Notes: generated by a model from the sequence alone, not told the origin. Shown: positions 1-10,220, counted from the stretch's first letter. The stretch is 54,437 nt of DNA from Oricola indica (GCF_019966595.1 NZ_JAINFJ010000014.1:19214-73650); one strand, 5' to 3'. Numbers and translations: made by a program.

Positions 1-3000
1 GACGATGGCCGTGTCGGGGCCGCGTTCGGTGTCGTGGTCTTGCCCGCATCGCTCGATGACGATGTGGATGATTTCGACGACGAGTCGTCCTGTTTCGTGG
101 TCTTGCCCGCATCGCTTGATGACGATGCGGATGTTTTCGACGACGAGTCGTCCTGCGTCGTGGTCTTGCCCGCATCGCTTGATGACGATGTGGACGATTT
201 CGATGACGAGTCGTCTTGCGTGGTAGTCTTGTCCGTGTCGTTACCGGAGTTGCTGCTGGTCGTCTTCGACTTCTTCTGAACTTCGACTCCGACGCCGATC
301 TCCAGCCCGAACTGGGTGGAGTCGATTGTGGATTCCGCGGACGAGACCGTCAGATCCCCTCCATTCGAATCCACGCTCCCGCCATTCGCATTGACCTGGG
401 TTCCCTCTATCTTGATCCCGTCTCCCTTGACATTGAAACTGCCACCCGAGTTGAAGGTGCCACCCTCTTTCTCCACGATGGTGGTGTCCTCGACTTCGAT
501 CGAACCCTCGATATCAACTGTACCAAGCAGGGTGTCGACAATCCCCGGATCCTTCTTCTCGTTTTCCGTCTCACTCGAATCTTTCTCGTCCGACTTGCCG
601 GTCGGTGCAGGCGTCGTGGTCTTGCTGCCGTCGCTTTGGCTGGAGTTCCCGCCGTTGCTTGAGTCCGAATCCGAAGACCCACCCGAGTCCTTTGTTCCCT
701 GGCCTGTCTTGTTTGTGCCGATATCAAGGCTTAGCCCCACGCTCACATCGATATCGGTGGATTGTTTTTCGTAGGTGCTGGTCGCGGCCTCCAAGGAAAC
801 CGAGCCGCCATTTGCGGATATATCCGTCTCCTCGGTGACATTCGCCTCGCCGCCGACGATCGTTACGCCCCCATTCGTCGAGGTGACCGTCAGATTCTGC
901 GCGTTATAGGTGGATTGGACGGCCTCGTTTGTCGTCTCGTTGGATGTCGAATACTGGACGGACGCACCGACATCGCCGCTTTGCCCCGAATTGCTCAGCC
1001 CCCCATCGACATTGTCCTGGACTTCGCTTGATCCGGCTTGCGTGCCACCGATTCCGACCTCCACGGACACGCTTTCGGATTCACGGTGGTATGTGTTCGT
1101 GGCAGTATCCAGCTTTACCTCGCCGCCGCTTAGGTTGACGTCGCCAGACTTTGCGTAAAAATCGGTCCCCTCAGACGCCAGCTTGCCGGTCTCGCCCTCG
1201 GAACCCGTTGCTGTGACTGTGATGCTGCTGTCCGGGCTCGACAATTGGGTCGTATCGGCCTCCGAGTAGCTTTCCTCGCTGGAGGAGAAAGCACCGCTCC
1301 CGGAGACGGAGAGCGCCTTCTTTCCGACAGTCACGCTGCCGCCGCCCGAGGTGGACTGTTCCTTCGTCTCGTAGGTGTTCTCTGCAGCGTTCAGGGTAAC
1401 ATCCTTACCGGAGATCACGACTCCTCCGCCACCGTCGACCTTGGTGCCGGTCAGACTGGTTCCACCCTGTCCGCCGTCGATCGTGACGCCGCCAGACCTG
1501 GTGGCTAGTGTTGCCGTATCCTGGTTGGTGATCTTCACATTCGGATCATCACCATCGAGTTCAGTTGAATGGCCTTCGCCTTCCAGTGATACGCTCTGGT
1601 CGACCACGTCATAGCTGGCTCGACCGCTTCCGCCGGTTTCACTTGTCGTGCGCGTATCGGTGGTTTCGGCCACTGTTACATCGACACCGGCTCTTGACTT
1701 AATCTCAATGCCCTTATCCGCCGAAAGCTCCGCCCCCTCAATCGTGATACCGTCGCCTGTGGCGCCGCTCGTGATGGTGATCTTTCCCGAGCGCGAGGTC
1801 ATGTCGGAAGTCACTGCCTCTTCGTTGACAACCGTGTCGGTGGTTTCGTTGTGCTCGGCGGAAACATAGACCTCCGCGCCGGGCACGATATCGTCGATGT
1901 TCTGCGGGCTGAGTCCGTCCATCTCCGGGTCGAGATCGACATTCGTGTTTTCGCGTTCCTCTTGCGCCGCATCGGGGTCGTTTTCCTCGATCGCCGCGAT
2001 GCGCCTTTTCTCGTCTTCGGCAAGCACCTTGTCCTGCACGTCGTCGATGGCTCCGCCGATCGTGCTGTAATCGACGGCCACGCCGGCCCTGACGCTTGTC
2101 TCGGATCCTTCCTGCGTGACCGTGGTGGTATCGGTCGGCGCCTCGACGGAGACGCCGTCATCGCCGTTGATCGAGATATCGCCTTCGACGTCATACACGG
2201 TGCCCCGGTCGGTCACGGTGCCCGATGCGTTGATTTCGACTTCGCCGGCCGAGATGGTGGTGGAGCGGTTCTCGGTCGCGTTGAGCGTCGTCGTGCTGGA
2301 ATCGACATCCACCCCGCCTTCCACCACGAGCTCATTGGTATCGACGCTGCCTCCAAGAACCCCTGTGGTCTCTGTCGTAGTCGTCGAAAATTCCGTCTCC
2401 GTCTGGTGCGTCTCGATCGTGACGTCCTTGGAATCGATCTTCAGCTTCCCGCCGACACTGACATCGCTGCCGGTTATGGTGACGCTGGAATCGTCATCTT
2501 GGCCATCGGCTTCGTCGCCGCCATTGATGGTTAGCGAACCCTCTACATTGATATCGCTGGCGCGGGACGTTTCCTGGTAGAGCTCGTCGGTGGTCGTCTC
2601 GCTGGTGTAGACCTCGATCGAACCGCTGGCACCGGCGGAATCCTCTCCCGTTTCGTCTTCGTCGCTGGGCGCGCCCGAACGTGTCTGGCCGCCGAGTACG
2701 CTGCCCCGGTCCGTCTCCGTTTGGGTGACATCCACGGTTTCGGTCGCCGCCTCGATAGTGACGTCCCTCGACGTTATCGTCGCGTTACCGACCGATACGT
2801 CGGATCCGGAAATCCGCACGGAATCTGCTGCCTGAACCTCGCCGTTCTCGTCCACGCCGTTGCTTATCGTGACATTTTCGCCGAAATCGACGTTCGAGCC
2901 GCGCTCGGTCGTCACTGTGCCTTCGACCGTCGTTTCGCCGGTACCGAAGAGGACGATCGATCCGTCGTCTCGCTTTTCATAGATGTCCGACCGCTCGGTC

Positions 3001-6000
3001 GTTTCCGATACAGTCGTCGTCTCCGTCTGCGACTCGATGACGACATTGGCCGCGTTGATATCGCTATCGCCCTCGACATCCACATCGCTGCCCCTGACAG
3101 TAACCTGATTGCCGGCATTGACCGTGAGGTTCCCGCCAACGCTGAGCCCGCTACCCTCGACCTCGGTATCGACCACGACGGTACGCGTAGTCGAGCTTTC
3201 TTCTCCGAGGCCTCCGTCCGTCTGTTCGGTCGTTATTGTCGTGGACTTCTCCTCGATTCCCTCCAGAGTCACGTCCTGGGCATTCAGTTCCGTATCGCCA
3301 CCGCTGCCAAGCTCGCCGCCGCTGGACACGATCTCGTCTCTCGCGGAGATCGTCAGATCGTCACGCGCGGTTATCGTCGCGGTATCGCCGACCTGGGTTT
3401 CGACGGCTTCGCCGCTCGAGTCGCGAGCGTCGGATGTCAGCGTCTTGTTGACGACCGAGCCTTCGCGGCTTTCCAGCGTGACTGAACCGCCGCTGATTTC
3501 CGCGCTCAGATTGGTGATATCGCCATCGGCCGTGATGGTGACGTCCTCGCCCGCCTCGATTCGGCCAAGCTCGTTGGTGACTTCGCCGCCCGAGTTGACC
3601 GTCAGGTCGTTGCTCGCCAGCAACGTTCCTTCATTGGTGACCGAGCCTGCGGTATCCAGCTTGATGTCTGTGGCTGCGAGAAGCGCGCCGCCGACGATCG
3701 TCGTGTCGCGGTTCGCCGCGAGATAGAGTTTGGGGGCCAATACGGTCATGCCGTCGACCTCGGTTTCGACGAGCAGAACCACGTCTTCCTGCAGATTGGC
3801 CATCTGGTCGGGCGTCAGCGCGACGCCAATGCCGATATTCAGATCGCCGCGCAGCGACTCGCCGCGCTCGAGCAGGTACTTGTATTGCTCTTCCTCGCTC
3901 CCCAGCCCCTGGGCCACGAAACGCTGACCGGTTGCGCTCAGGATCTGCTGCCGCAGGTAGAGCTGTTCATAGTAGGAATCGCCGAGGAACTGGTACTCGG
4001 CAACATTCACACCCATCTGGGCAAGGAAATCCGAAGAACCATACAGGCCGGAAACGGAGAACCGCGGATCGGTCTGGAAAACGAATTGCGCGTTGGGGTC
4101 GGGGTTTTGAACGACCAGCGGATTGTTGCTGACAAGGCTGGCGGCATCGGGTGGCGAAAGCGAGGATTCGCCCGCGGAAAGGCTCGTGCTACCCTCTCGT
4201 TGGTGCGCCCCGTTGTTGACGTTCTGGATAGACATCCCGCCGGTAACGGCCAATGTTCCGCCAGCCTCGACGGCCGACCGTATTCCGGTATTGCCGGTGT
4301 AGTGAACGGGCTGATCGATATCGTCGTAGCTTTTCAGGTACTCGTCGCCGATAATGACGCCCCCGACGGGCCCTGTTGTTGTCGAGACGTAGCTGAAACA
4401 AATCTTGCCCGGATCATAACAGGCAATTCCAAGATTGGATCCCTGCCGATACGTGACGCCATAGGTCGGCGTCGTCGTAAGGGTCTTGAAGTGACCTTCC
4501 CCGGTCCAGGAATCCCTTTCGAATTCGGCCAGCGTCGTGATCGTGTAGATTGCCTGGGATTCATTGACGAATGTCGCCAGCGGGTCGCCGCCCGTATCCG
4601 TCGGACCGCTGATTGTCACGTTCTGCGCGGCCGAGATGATGCTTGCCTTGTTGAGCGCGCTGTCCAGTACGTAAATTTCGATGTCGCCGCCGGCCAGCAA
4701 CTGGCTGCGGTAGTCGGTTGGCGATTCCTCGATTGTCTGGGTCGTTTGGGTCGCGATTCGGGCGCACGTCTGGTTGACATGTTCGTCGAAATTGCCTTCG
4801 TCGAATGATCCGCATGAGTCTACGAGGTGAATCAACTGGCTACCGACAACGATAAAGTCGTCCCAGCCCGTATCGGCTATCAACACGGGGGCTCCATCGG
4901 TGACGACCGCCGGCGTGCCGGTGTTCTCGAAGACCTCCGCATAGATCGACACATTGCCGTTGAAGCTCTCGATCGAAGAATCGTAATTCCGGACGGTGCC
5001 CTGCGCCTGTGATATGTCGAGACCGCCAAGCGTGATCGGGCCTTCGATCGCGTAGAGATACGCATCGCTGGTGTTCTCGAAGCGTGTGGACGTGAGAATA
5101 TCGATGCCGGAATAGGCATAGATCAGGCCATTGGTGCTGGAAACGTCCCTGTCGCCGTCTCCGGTATTTTCGATGATACCGGCAGTCAGGCTGCTCTTCG
5201 TCGAGTTGGAATTCGCGATGATGGCACCGGAATTATATATCCCCGCGAGACCGGCATTGATGACCGGCGCCAGTATCGTCGAGTCGGCATCGTTGGTCAG
5301 AATGCCGTCACCGCCAGGACCGTCGCGAAATTCGATCTCGGTGCCGGCCTGAAGCGTGCCACCGCTATTGGTGATGTGGTTCCAGCCTTCCAGGGTCAGC
5401 TTGCTTCCGGCGGCGACGAACCCGGCATTGGCGATCGTGTCCGTCGCGGTGAGGGTCACGTCGACGGATCCCTGGATGCCCTTGTCGGGCGCGGTGCTGT
5501 CGCTGTTCACGTCGATGGTGGACGCCGTGACGCTCAGCAGGCCGTCGCTCCTCAACAGCGAGTCGGAAATCTGGACAGTGTCCGCCGCCGTCGCGGTGAG
5601 GGTGGGCGCAGTCCCGCCATCGGGCGTCACCGAGCGCACGCTCGATCCGTTCAGAACCATCAGCGCCGTGCCGCTCAGCTGCAAATCGCCCTGCGATTCC
5701 AGATCGACGCCATCGATCTCGATGGGACCGCTGTCAGACGTGGCTGTCAGCGCGCCCTTCGAGCGAATCCGCGGGCGAGCGGAGGCGCCGGCATTCTTCT
5801 TGAAGACGAGCTTGCCGTCGGCCCGTATGGTCATCTCACCCGCATTGGCAGCGGCGTCGCCACGCAAACGCACCCCGACACCCGCCTCGGTGCCGATCAG
5901 TTTGATCCGGTCGGCATACATTCCGCCGAGCGCCGAGGAATCGATCCCGAATTCGGGTTTCCCATTGGGATTATCGGCCTTCGGCGTCGCGATACCGGTA

Positions 6001-6707
6001 CCGTAGTCGTAGAGATTACGGCCCGCGGTTATGGTGAGGTTCTTGGCGTTGACCTGCCCGTTGATGATGACCGAACGGCTGACGATGTCGAAATAGTCGA
6101 CCGTGCTCGCATCGAGGCCGTCTCCCTCGATTGCAACGTCTCCTCCGTCGACATCGATCGTGCCGAGTGACCCGTCGGGATTCAGAGACGGCTTTCCCGT
6201 GATGACCGTCGCGCCCGGAAATGCAAGGAAGCCGCAACCGCTGCAGGTGACGCCATTGGGATTGGCGAGGATGAAATCCGCGGCGCCGCCGACCAGTTCC
6301 TGCGGGCCGAGAAGGGACGACCGGCTGTTGCTGGTGATCTCGTTGAGGATCGTCTGCGCTTCGCCATTCGCCGAGAGATTGGGATTGGCCAGAACCGCGC
6401 CGGCCAGATCGGATGCGATCGGCGCGTCGCCGCCGTGGTTGTTGATGACCAGCCCTTCCGGACCGACATCGTATTGCGTGAAGACATTGTGGGAGAGCCC
6501 GGCCGCGTTCGGCGTGGCGATGTTCAGGACCGGCGTGTCTTCGGCTTCGCCTTCGACCACGACGGACGTGACCGACGTGTTGTTCTGCCCCGCCGGATCG
6601 ATCTGGATTGTCGTCGATTGGGCAAGCGCCGGGGTCAAGGATGAGGAGCCAAGCAATGCAAGGCCGCACATCGACAGGTAACGGCCACTGAAAAATGTAT
6701 TGCTCAT
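1..6707 (-). CDS. TpsA-type filamentous haemagglutinin-like exoprotein (3' end outside window)
   Basis: Secreted partner of a two-partner (type Vb) secretion system, expected to be exported by the TpsB encoded just upstream and to act at the cell surface or outside the cell. The ATG at 6707 opens a frame that stayed open in every stretch I checked down to the window edge, giving about 2,235 codons. Residues 1-30 form a signal peptide ending in ALA. The TPS domain follows, with NPNL at about 108-111 and NPNG at 149-152, then the paired Cys C155/C158 in TCSGCGF. The rest is Gly/Ser/Thr/Val-rich beta-helix-like repeat sequence. Near the window edge it becomes a Ser/Asp/Thr-rich linker made of 21-residue repeats. 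The C-terminus, where an effector or toxin domain would sit, is not visible. Only 25 bp separate it from tpsB, so the two are surely cotranscribed. Adhesin and contact-dependent toxin remain equally possible. Confidence 0.85.
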   Translation of the reverse strand, partial: MSNTFFSGRYLSMCGLALLGSSSLTPALAQSTTIQIDPAGQNNTSVTSVVVEGEAEDTPVLNIATPNAAGLSHNVFTQYDVGPEGLVINNHGGDAPIASDLAGAVLANPNLSANGEAQTILNEITSNSRSSLLGPQELVGGAADFILANPNGVTCSGCGFLAFPGATVITGKPSLNPDGSLGTIDVDGGDVAIEGDGLDASTVDYFDIVSRSVIINGQVNAKNLTITAGRNLYDYGTGIATPKADNPNGKPEFGIDSSALGGMYADRIKLIGTEAGVGVRLRGDAAANAGEMTIRADGKLVFKKNAGASARPRIRSKGALTATSDSGPIEIDGVDLESQGDLQLSGTALMVLNGSSVRSVTPDGGTAPTLTATAADTVQISDSLLRSDGLLSVTASTIDVNSDSTAPDKGIQGSVDVTLTATDTIANAGFVAAGSKLTLEGWNHITNSGGTLQAGTEIEFRDGPGGDGILTNDADSTILAPVINAGLAGIYNSGAIIANSNSTKSSLTAGIIENTGDGDRDVSSTNGLIYAYSGIDILTSTRFENTSDAYLYAIEGPITLGGLDISQAQGTVRNYDSSIESFNGNVSIYAEVFENTGTPAVVTDGAPVLIADTGWDDFIVVGSQLIHLVDSCGSFDEGNFDEHVNQTCARIATQTTQTIEESPTDYRSQLLAGGDIEIYVLDSALNKASIISAAQNVTISGPTDTGGDPLATFVNESQAIYTITTLAEFERDSWTGEGHFKTLTTTPTYGVTYRQGSNLGIACYDPGKICFSYVSTTTGPVGGVIIGDEYLKSYDDIDQPVHYTGNTGIRSAVEAGGTLAVTGGMSIQNVNNGAHQREGSTSLSAGESSLSPPDAASLVSNNPLVVQNPDPNAQFVFQTDPRFSVSGLYGSSDFLAQMGVNVAEYQFLGDSYYEQLYLRQQILSATGQRFVAQGLGSEEEQYKYLLERGESLRGDLNIGIGVALTPDQMANLQEDVVLLVETEVDGMTVLAPKLYLAANRDTTIVGGALLAATDIKLDTAGSVTNEGTLLASNDLTVNSGGEVTNELGRIEAGEDVTITADGDITNLSAEISGGSVTLESREGSVVNKTLTSDARDSSGEAVETQVGDTATITARDDLTISARDEIVSSGGELGSGGDTELNAQDVTLEGIEEKSTTITTEQTDGGLGEESSTTRTVVVDTEVEGSGLSVGGNLTVNAGNQVTVRGSDVDVEGDSDINAANVVIESQTETTTVSETTERSDIYEKRDDGSIVLFGTGETTVEGTVTTERGSNVDFGENVTISNGVDENGEVQAADSVRISGSDVSVGNATITSRDVTIEAATETVDVTQTETDRGSVLGGQTRSGAPSDEDETGEDSAGASGSIEVYTSETTTDELYQETSRASDINVEGSLTINGGDEADGQDDDSSVTITGSDVSVGGKLKIDSKDVTIETHQTETEFSTTTTETTGVLGGSVDTNELVVEGGVDVDSSTTTLNATENRSTTISAGEVEINASGTVTDRGTVYDVEGDISINGDDGVSVEAPTDTTTVTQEGSETSVRAGVAVDYSTIGGAIDDVQDKVLAEDEKRRIAAIEENDPDAAQEERENTNVDLDPEMDGLSPQNIDDIVPGAEVYVSAEHNETTDTVVNEEAVTSDMTSRSGKITITSGATGDGITIEGAELSADKGIEIKSRAGVDVTVAETTDTRTTSETGGSGRASYDVVDQSVSLEGEGHSTELDGDDPNVKITNQDTATLATRSGGVTIDGGQGGTSLTGTKVDGGGGVVISGKDVTLNAAENTYETKEQSTSGGGSVTVGKKALSVSGSGAFSSSEESYSEADTTQLSSPDSSITVTATGSEGETGKLASEGTDFYAKSGDVNLSGGEVKLDTATNTYHRESESVSVEVGIGGTQAGSSEVQDNVDGGLSNSGQSGDVGASVQYSTSNETTNEAVQSTYNAQNLTVTSTNGGVTIVGGEANVTEETDISANGGSVSLEAATSTYEKQSTDIDVSVGLSLDIGTNKTGQGTKDSGGSSDSDSSNGGNSSQSDGSKTTTPAPTGKSDEKDSSETENEKKDPGIVDTLLGTVDIEGSIEVEDTTIVEKEGGTFNSGGSFNVKGDGIKIEGTQVNANGGSVDSNGGDLTVSSAESTIDSTQFGLEIGVGVEVQKKSKTTSSNSGNDTDKTTTQDDSSSKSSTSSSSDAGKTTTQDDSSSKTSASSSSDAGKTTKQDDSSSKSSTSSSSDAGKTTTPNAAPTRPS
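26..228 (-). repeat. 63-bp in-frame tandem repeats in tpsA
   Basis: The plus-strand motif CTTGCCCGCATCGCT recurs at 39, 102 and 165, with a degenerate copy at 228. The period is exactly 63 bp, or 21 codons. In the tpsA frame each unit encodes a Ser/Asp-rich block containing SSSSDAGKTT and QDDSSSK. The period is a multiple of three and the copies are nearly identical, so this is a coding minisatellite that can gain or lose units without a frameshift. It probably acts as a flexible surface linker. The outer boundaries are approximate. Confidence 0.75.
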
Positions 6708-6732
6708 GAAACTTTTCCCGGAGTTTCGTCGG

Positions 6733-8523
6733 TCAGTAATTCATGCCGAGCTTGAAATAGAAATCATTCACCGACCAATCGGTGTCGAACCCGTCCGGTC
6801 CGTAGATCGGCCGCCCGATCGCGGCGTCGAAATTCAGGTTGCCGCCGACCGCCCGAATGCCCAGAGCGCCGCCGAACAGCGTCGCGCCATCGACCACGCC
6901 GATGTCCTGCTGCTCGAAGACATGCCCGAAATCGGCAGCCAGATAGGGACGGATGCTGCCGATCATTTCGGTAAGCGTTTCATTACCGGTATCGGGCAGT
7001 ATCGCGTAGATCTCGTTGCGCGAATAAAAGCCGGAAATGCCCGAAACGGACCTGTTTCGGAAACCGCGAACCGTGCTGACGCCGCCGATGGAAATCTGTT
7101 CCGTCCCCGGCAGCCGGTCGAAGGACATCTGCGCGGTCAGGTTCGAATTCGCGCCGAAAGCCATGGCGCCCGCGTCCCAAACCTTCGCGAAACTCGCGCC
7201 CGCATGGGTCAGCAGAAACGCGTCGTCGGCGCTCCCCGGAAATTCGGGATTGTTCTGCGCGCCGAACGCGGGCAGTCCGTGCGACACGCCGCCATCGACC
7301 GTGAATGTCGCGCCGGCGGCAAAGAATGTGTGCACGGCTGCGATATCCAGCACGGTGGTCACGCGACTGCTCGAGACCAGCTTCGAGCCTTCCACGTAAT
7401 TCAGATTGTCCTTGCGGGTGAGGGTGCCCGTGAGCGTCGTCTTGCTCGTCTGGTCGCGTTTCAGCACCCTGGACAAGGAAAGCGTGGAGGTGTTGCCGTC
7501 GCCGTCGGTCTCGAAACTGTCGACCTCGCCCTGCAGCAGACTGGCATACTCGAAATTGCTGTAGCCTCCGGACAAGGTCCAGTATCCCCACGGCACCGAG
7601 TAATTGATGGCGTAGTTCTGGCTGAGTGCATTGTCGGAAGGCTTCTCCAGATTGCGGCCATAGGTCAGCGTCAGCTGATCGTTGAGGTGAAGGGGATTGT
7701 CGAAGACAAGCGTAGCGCTGCCCTTGATTTCGCCCGTGCCGGACGAACCGTGATTGTCGAAGTTGATGCTTCCCGACACGGGGCGGGACGGCTTGTTGTC
7801 CACGACAATGATCGACTGGCCAGCCTCTTCGCCCGGCAGCAGTCGCATCTTCGCGTTGTTCGACTGCAGCCTGTTGATCTGGTCGAGACCCTGCTCGATA
7901 TCGCGAATATTCAGCAAGGTGCCCGCGAGGCCGGGAAACGACGTTCTCAAATTGACGTCTCCGGCGAGTTCGCCACGCACGATCTTGCCCGTGTAGCCCT
8001 CGATAACCTGCAGTTCGAGAGAGCCGTCGCCGAGGTCCTGCTCCGGGATGACGACACGCGATGTGATGTAGCCCTTGTCGATATAGAGGTTGGTCGTGGC
8101 GCGGACGATTTCGTTGATCTGGCCGAGGCCGATGCATCGGCCCTCGTAGGGAGCCACGATCGCTTTCTTCAGGTCTTCCGAAAGCCGGGTGGAGCCGACG
8201 ATGTCGATCGTGTCGACCTCCAGGCAGTTTTCACCCGGCGGCGCCTGTTCGGCCCCGGACTGTTGCACCGGCTTCCTGCCGGGCGGACTGTACCGCAAGT
8301 CCTCATCGCGCTGCCTTCGCGCGTCTTCGAGCTGCTGCCTGCGCACCAGCTCTTCCTGCTGTTTTTGCAGGATCAACAGATCGGCCGGCGTCTGGGCTTT
8401 TGCCGGGACCGACACGACCGAGAGCAGACACACCGCCAGCATGCTGCAAGACACACGGCAACAATCGGCCTTCCCGAACCCGCTCCCGAGGTCCGAAAAC
8501 CTCCTCAATCGACCTGCAGTCAC
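6733..8523 (-). CDS. TpsB outer-membrane transporter (ShlB/FhaC/HecB family)
   Basis: Omp85-superfamily pore that secretes the TpsA encoded next to it across the outer membrane. A hydrophobic signal segment (MLAVCLLSVVSVPAKA) is followed by a Gln/Arg-rich linker helix, as in FhaC helix H1. The POTRA region contains VDTIDIVGSTRLSEDLKKA and later DKGYITSRVVIPEQDLGDG. Next comes a 16-strand-type barrel ending in FYFKLGMNY with a terminal aromatic residue, and a GIRAVGGNLNFDAAIGRP strand near the end. The barrel holds the conserved VRGFR of the lid loop. The start is uncertain: GTG at 8523 (GGGGGA upstream) is chosen. GTG at 8625 would add 34 residues, and GTG at 8454 would leave a short signal peptide. 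It lies in one operon with the regulator upstream and tpsA downstream. Confidence 0.88.
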   Translation of the reverse strand: MTAGRLRRFSDLGSGFGKADCCRVSCSMLAVCLLSVVSVPAKAQTPADLLILQKQQEELVRRQQLEDARRQRDEDLRYSPPGRKPVQQSGAEQAPPGENCLEVDTIDIVGSTRLSEDLKKAIVAPYEGRCIGLGQINEIVRATTNLYIDKGYITSRVVIPEQDLGDGSLELQVIEGYTGKIVRGELAGDVNLRTSFPGLAGTLLNIRDIEQGLDQINRLQSNNAKMRLLPGEEAGQSIIVVDNKPSRPVSGSINFDNHGSSGTGEIKGSATLVFDNPLHLNDQLTLTYGRNLEKPSDNALSQNYAINYSVPWGYWTLSGGYSNFEYASLLQGEVDSFETDGDGNTSTLSLSRVLKRDQTSKTTLTGTLTRKDNLNYVEGSKLVSSSRVTTVLDIAAVHTFFAAGATFTVDGGVSHGLPAFGAQNNPEFPGSADDAFLLTHAGASFAKVWDAGAMAFGANSNLTAQMSFDRLPGTEQISIGGVSTVRGFRNRSVSGISGFYSRNEIYAILPDTGNETLTEMIGSIRPYLAADFGHVFEQQDIGVVDGATLFGGALGIRAVGGNLNFDAAIGRPIYGPDGFDTDWSVNDFYFKLGMNY

Positions 8524-8642
8524 GCGCCTTTTCCCCCGCACCTCTTTTCCGTCTTCGTAAATTCCGCACAATTGTTGCAGGACTATTTGATAACCGCGAG
8601 GAGCGCAGAAAGCTGCCGGTGCCACGCCGCAAGGCTGGTCCT

Positions 8643-10220
8643 TCAGAACAGGCCCGGTGCGACCTTGCGCACGTCCTCATGGATAAAATCGGCGCCGAAA
8701 CGCCTGACCGCGAGATTGACCAGCGTCCGCAACGTGTTTTCGCGATGCGCGGGTTCCTGGAAAAGGCGCGCCGAAATGTAGCTCACGTGGCGGAGCAATC
8801 CGTCGAGTTTCTTCCGGGACAACGCCAAAGTGACACCCTTGGCGCTCAGTGAAGGGCGATCCGGGTCGGAGAAAAGCGGCTCGAACACGAAACGCGTGGC
8901 GGCATTGGCACGATACATCCTGCGCGTCGCCTCGAACAATTTGTCCCTTTCTCCGGCAGCCATGAGCACCTGGCAAAGGAGCACCAGTACATAGATATGA
9001 AACTGGGATCGCGGCGTGCACAACGCCTCGGCCTGAAGCAGATGGTTCTGCGCGATATCCATGTCGCCGACAAAGCCGCGCAGTTGCCCGGAGATCGCCA
9101 GGGACGAGGCGACGGACGTGCTTTCGCGAAGCGACCTGTCTGCGAGTTCAAGCGCCAGATCCCGATAACCCCGATCGACGAAATAGAGCAGTTTCGCCGC
9201 CATCGCCGAATATTCCGGCTGCGCTTGAACGAAGGGAAGCGCTTCCGTGACAAGGCGCTCGATCTCGGCCTCGTCCTCGGCGCATGTGTCTTTCCCGGTC
9301 CTGAACAGCCGCGGGCCGAGCAGGACGTATTTCGTATGCAGATGAGATGCGTAGAACATCTTCAGGACCGGGTCGTCAGGCGTTTCGGCCATCAGCGCCT
9401 TCAGCCGCCGGTCATTGTCGGGCCAGGGTTGGTCCTCCAGTTTCTCCGGCCGTCCCGCCACATGCATCGCCACCGGCAGCGGCATGGACATGACCGCATC
9501 GTCCGCCGACGTCTTCCAGCACTTGGCCAGAATGGCCGGAGCCAGCCGCCGGGCTTGCGAGGAAAGCTCGGCAAGCGCGGAGTTGTCGGATGGAATACGC
9601 ACGCGTTCGACATGACAAATGCGCCAGTCGAGATCGTTTCGCGCGGTCAGGACGCATTCGGTGCTTTCGCCGTCCCTGAAGAAACCCAGCTGAATACTGA
9701 TCTCCGGGCCAGCCGCCCTGGCTTTCTCCGGCGCCTGGTAGCTCTCCTGAAATGCCGCGAGCTTCCCGCTTCCAAGATGCTGCTGGAGTTCATTGACGAG
9801 GTAACGCGCGAACGTCCGGCCGGTCTGTTCGTGCCCTTCCAGACTTGCAAGCCCCAACAGCGGTCCGACGACGAGATGGGCTTCGCCCGCCTCCGACGCC
9901 GCCTGATCGTCCTGGAATATCCACTGATAGCCCTCGCCGTAATGGGTCGCGATGAATTTCGGCGAGCGGGCGCTGTCACGCAGCTTCCGCCTGATCCTGT
10001 TGATCACGAAATCGATATTGCGATCGCTGCTGTCCGAGCCGGTCTCGGCCATTGCGTCGAGAAGTTGGCTGCGGCTGAGGATACGGGTCGGGTTTCGAAA
10101 GAGATAGTCGAGAACTTTTCTTTCGGCCCGGGTGAAGTGCACCACGTCGCCGGATCCGAAAGTGACCGAGGCGCGGTCTTCACTGAACGCCACACTCGCG
10201 GGATCGTCGTCCCCGATCAT
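8643..10220 (-). CDS. Winged-helix transcriptional regulator with TPR-like C-terminus (CadC/HilA-like layout)
   Basis: A 525-residue protein with an OmpR/PhoB-type winged-helix domain at the N-terminus (about residues 15-105: FTRAERKVLDYLFRNPTRIL, then NIDFVINRIRRKLRD and THYGEGYQWIF). There is no receiver domain. The middle region (about 120-260) resembles the sensory alpha/beta domain often found between such a DNA-binding domain and TPRs. The remainder is helical and TPR-like (ALELADRSL and MDIAQNHLLQAEAL segments). No transmembrane helix is evident, unlike CadC. It ends 17-119 bp before tpsB, depending on which start is used there. It therefore probably controls the two-partner secretion operon it heads. 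The signal is unknown. Confidence 0.75.
   Translation of the reverse strand: MIGDDDPASVAFSEDRASVTFGSGDVVHFTRAERKVLDYLFRNPTRILSRSQLLDAMAETGSDSSDRNIDFVINRIRRKLRDSARSPKFIATHYGEGYQWIFQDDQAASEAGEAHLVVGPLLGLASLEGHEQTGRTFARYLVNELQQHLGSGKLAAFQESYQAPEKARAAGPEISIQLGFFRDGESTECVLTARNDLDWRICHVERVRIPSDNSALAELSSQARRLAPAILAKCWKTSADDAVMSMPLPVAMHVAGRPEKLEDQPWPDNDRRLKALMAETPDDPVLKMFYASHLHTKYVLLGPRLFRTGKDTCAEDEAEIERLVTEALPFVQAQPEYSAMAAKLLYFVDRGYRDLALELADRSLRESTSVASSLAISGQLRGFVGDMDIAQNHLLQAEALCTPRSQFHIYVLVLLCQVLMAAGERDKLFEATRRMYRANAATRFVFEPLFSDPDRPSLSAKGVTLALSRKKLDGLLRHVSYISARLFQEPAHRENTLRTLVNLAVRRFGADFIHEDVRKVAPGLF

Noticed and set aside
26-228. CRISPR array suggested by regular repeats at the left edge
   Set aside because: The period is 63 bp with no unique spacers; the whole unit repeats and is in frame with tpsA.
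2721-6170. Several plus-strand open frames of 150-300 codons inside the tpsA region
   Set aside because: They are antisense to a continuous minus-strand frame with a signal peptide and TPS motifs, and their products are low-complexity with no recognisable domain.
6700-8781. 693-codon plus-strand open frame opposite tpsB
   Set aside because: It mirrors the TpsB coding frame; the product shows no family features, and the minus-strand protein has clear POTRA and barrel motifs.
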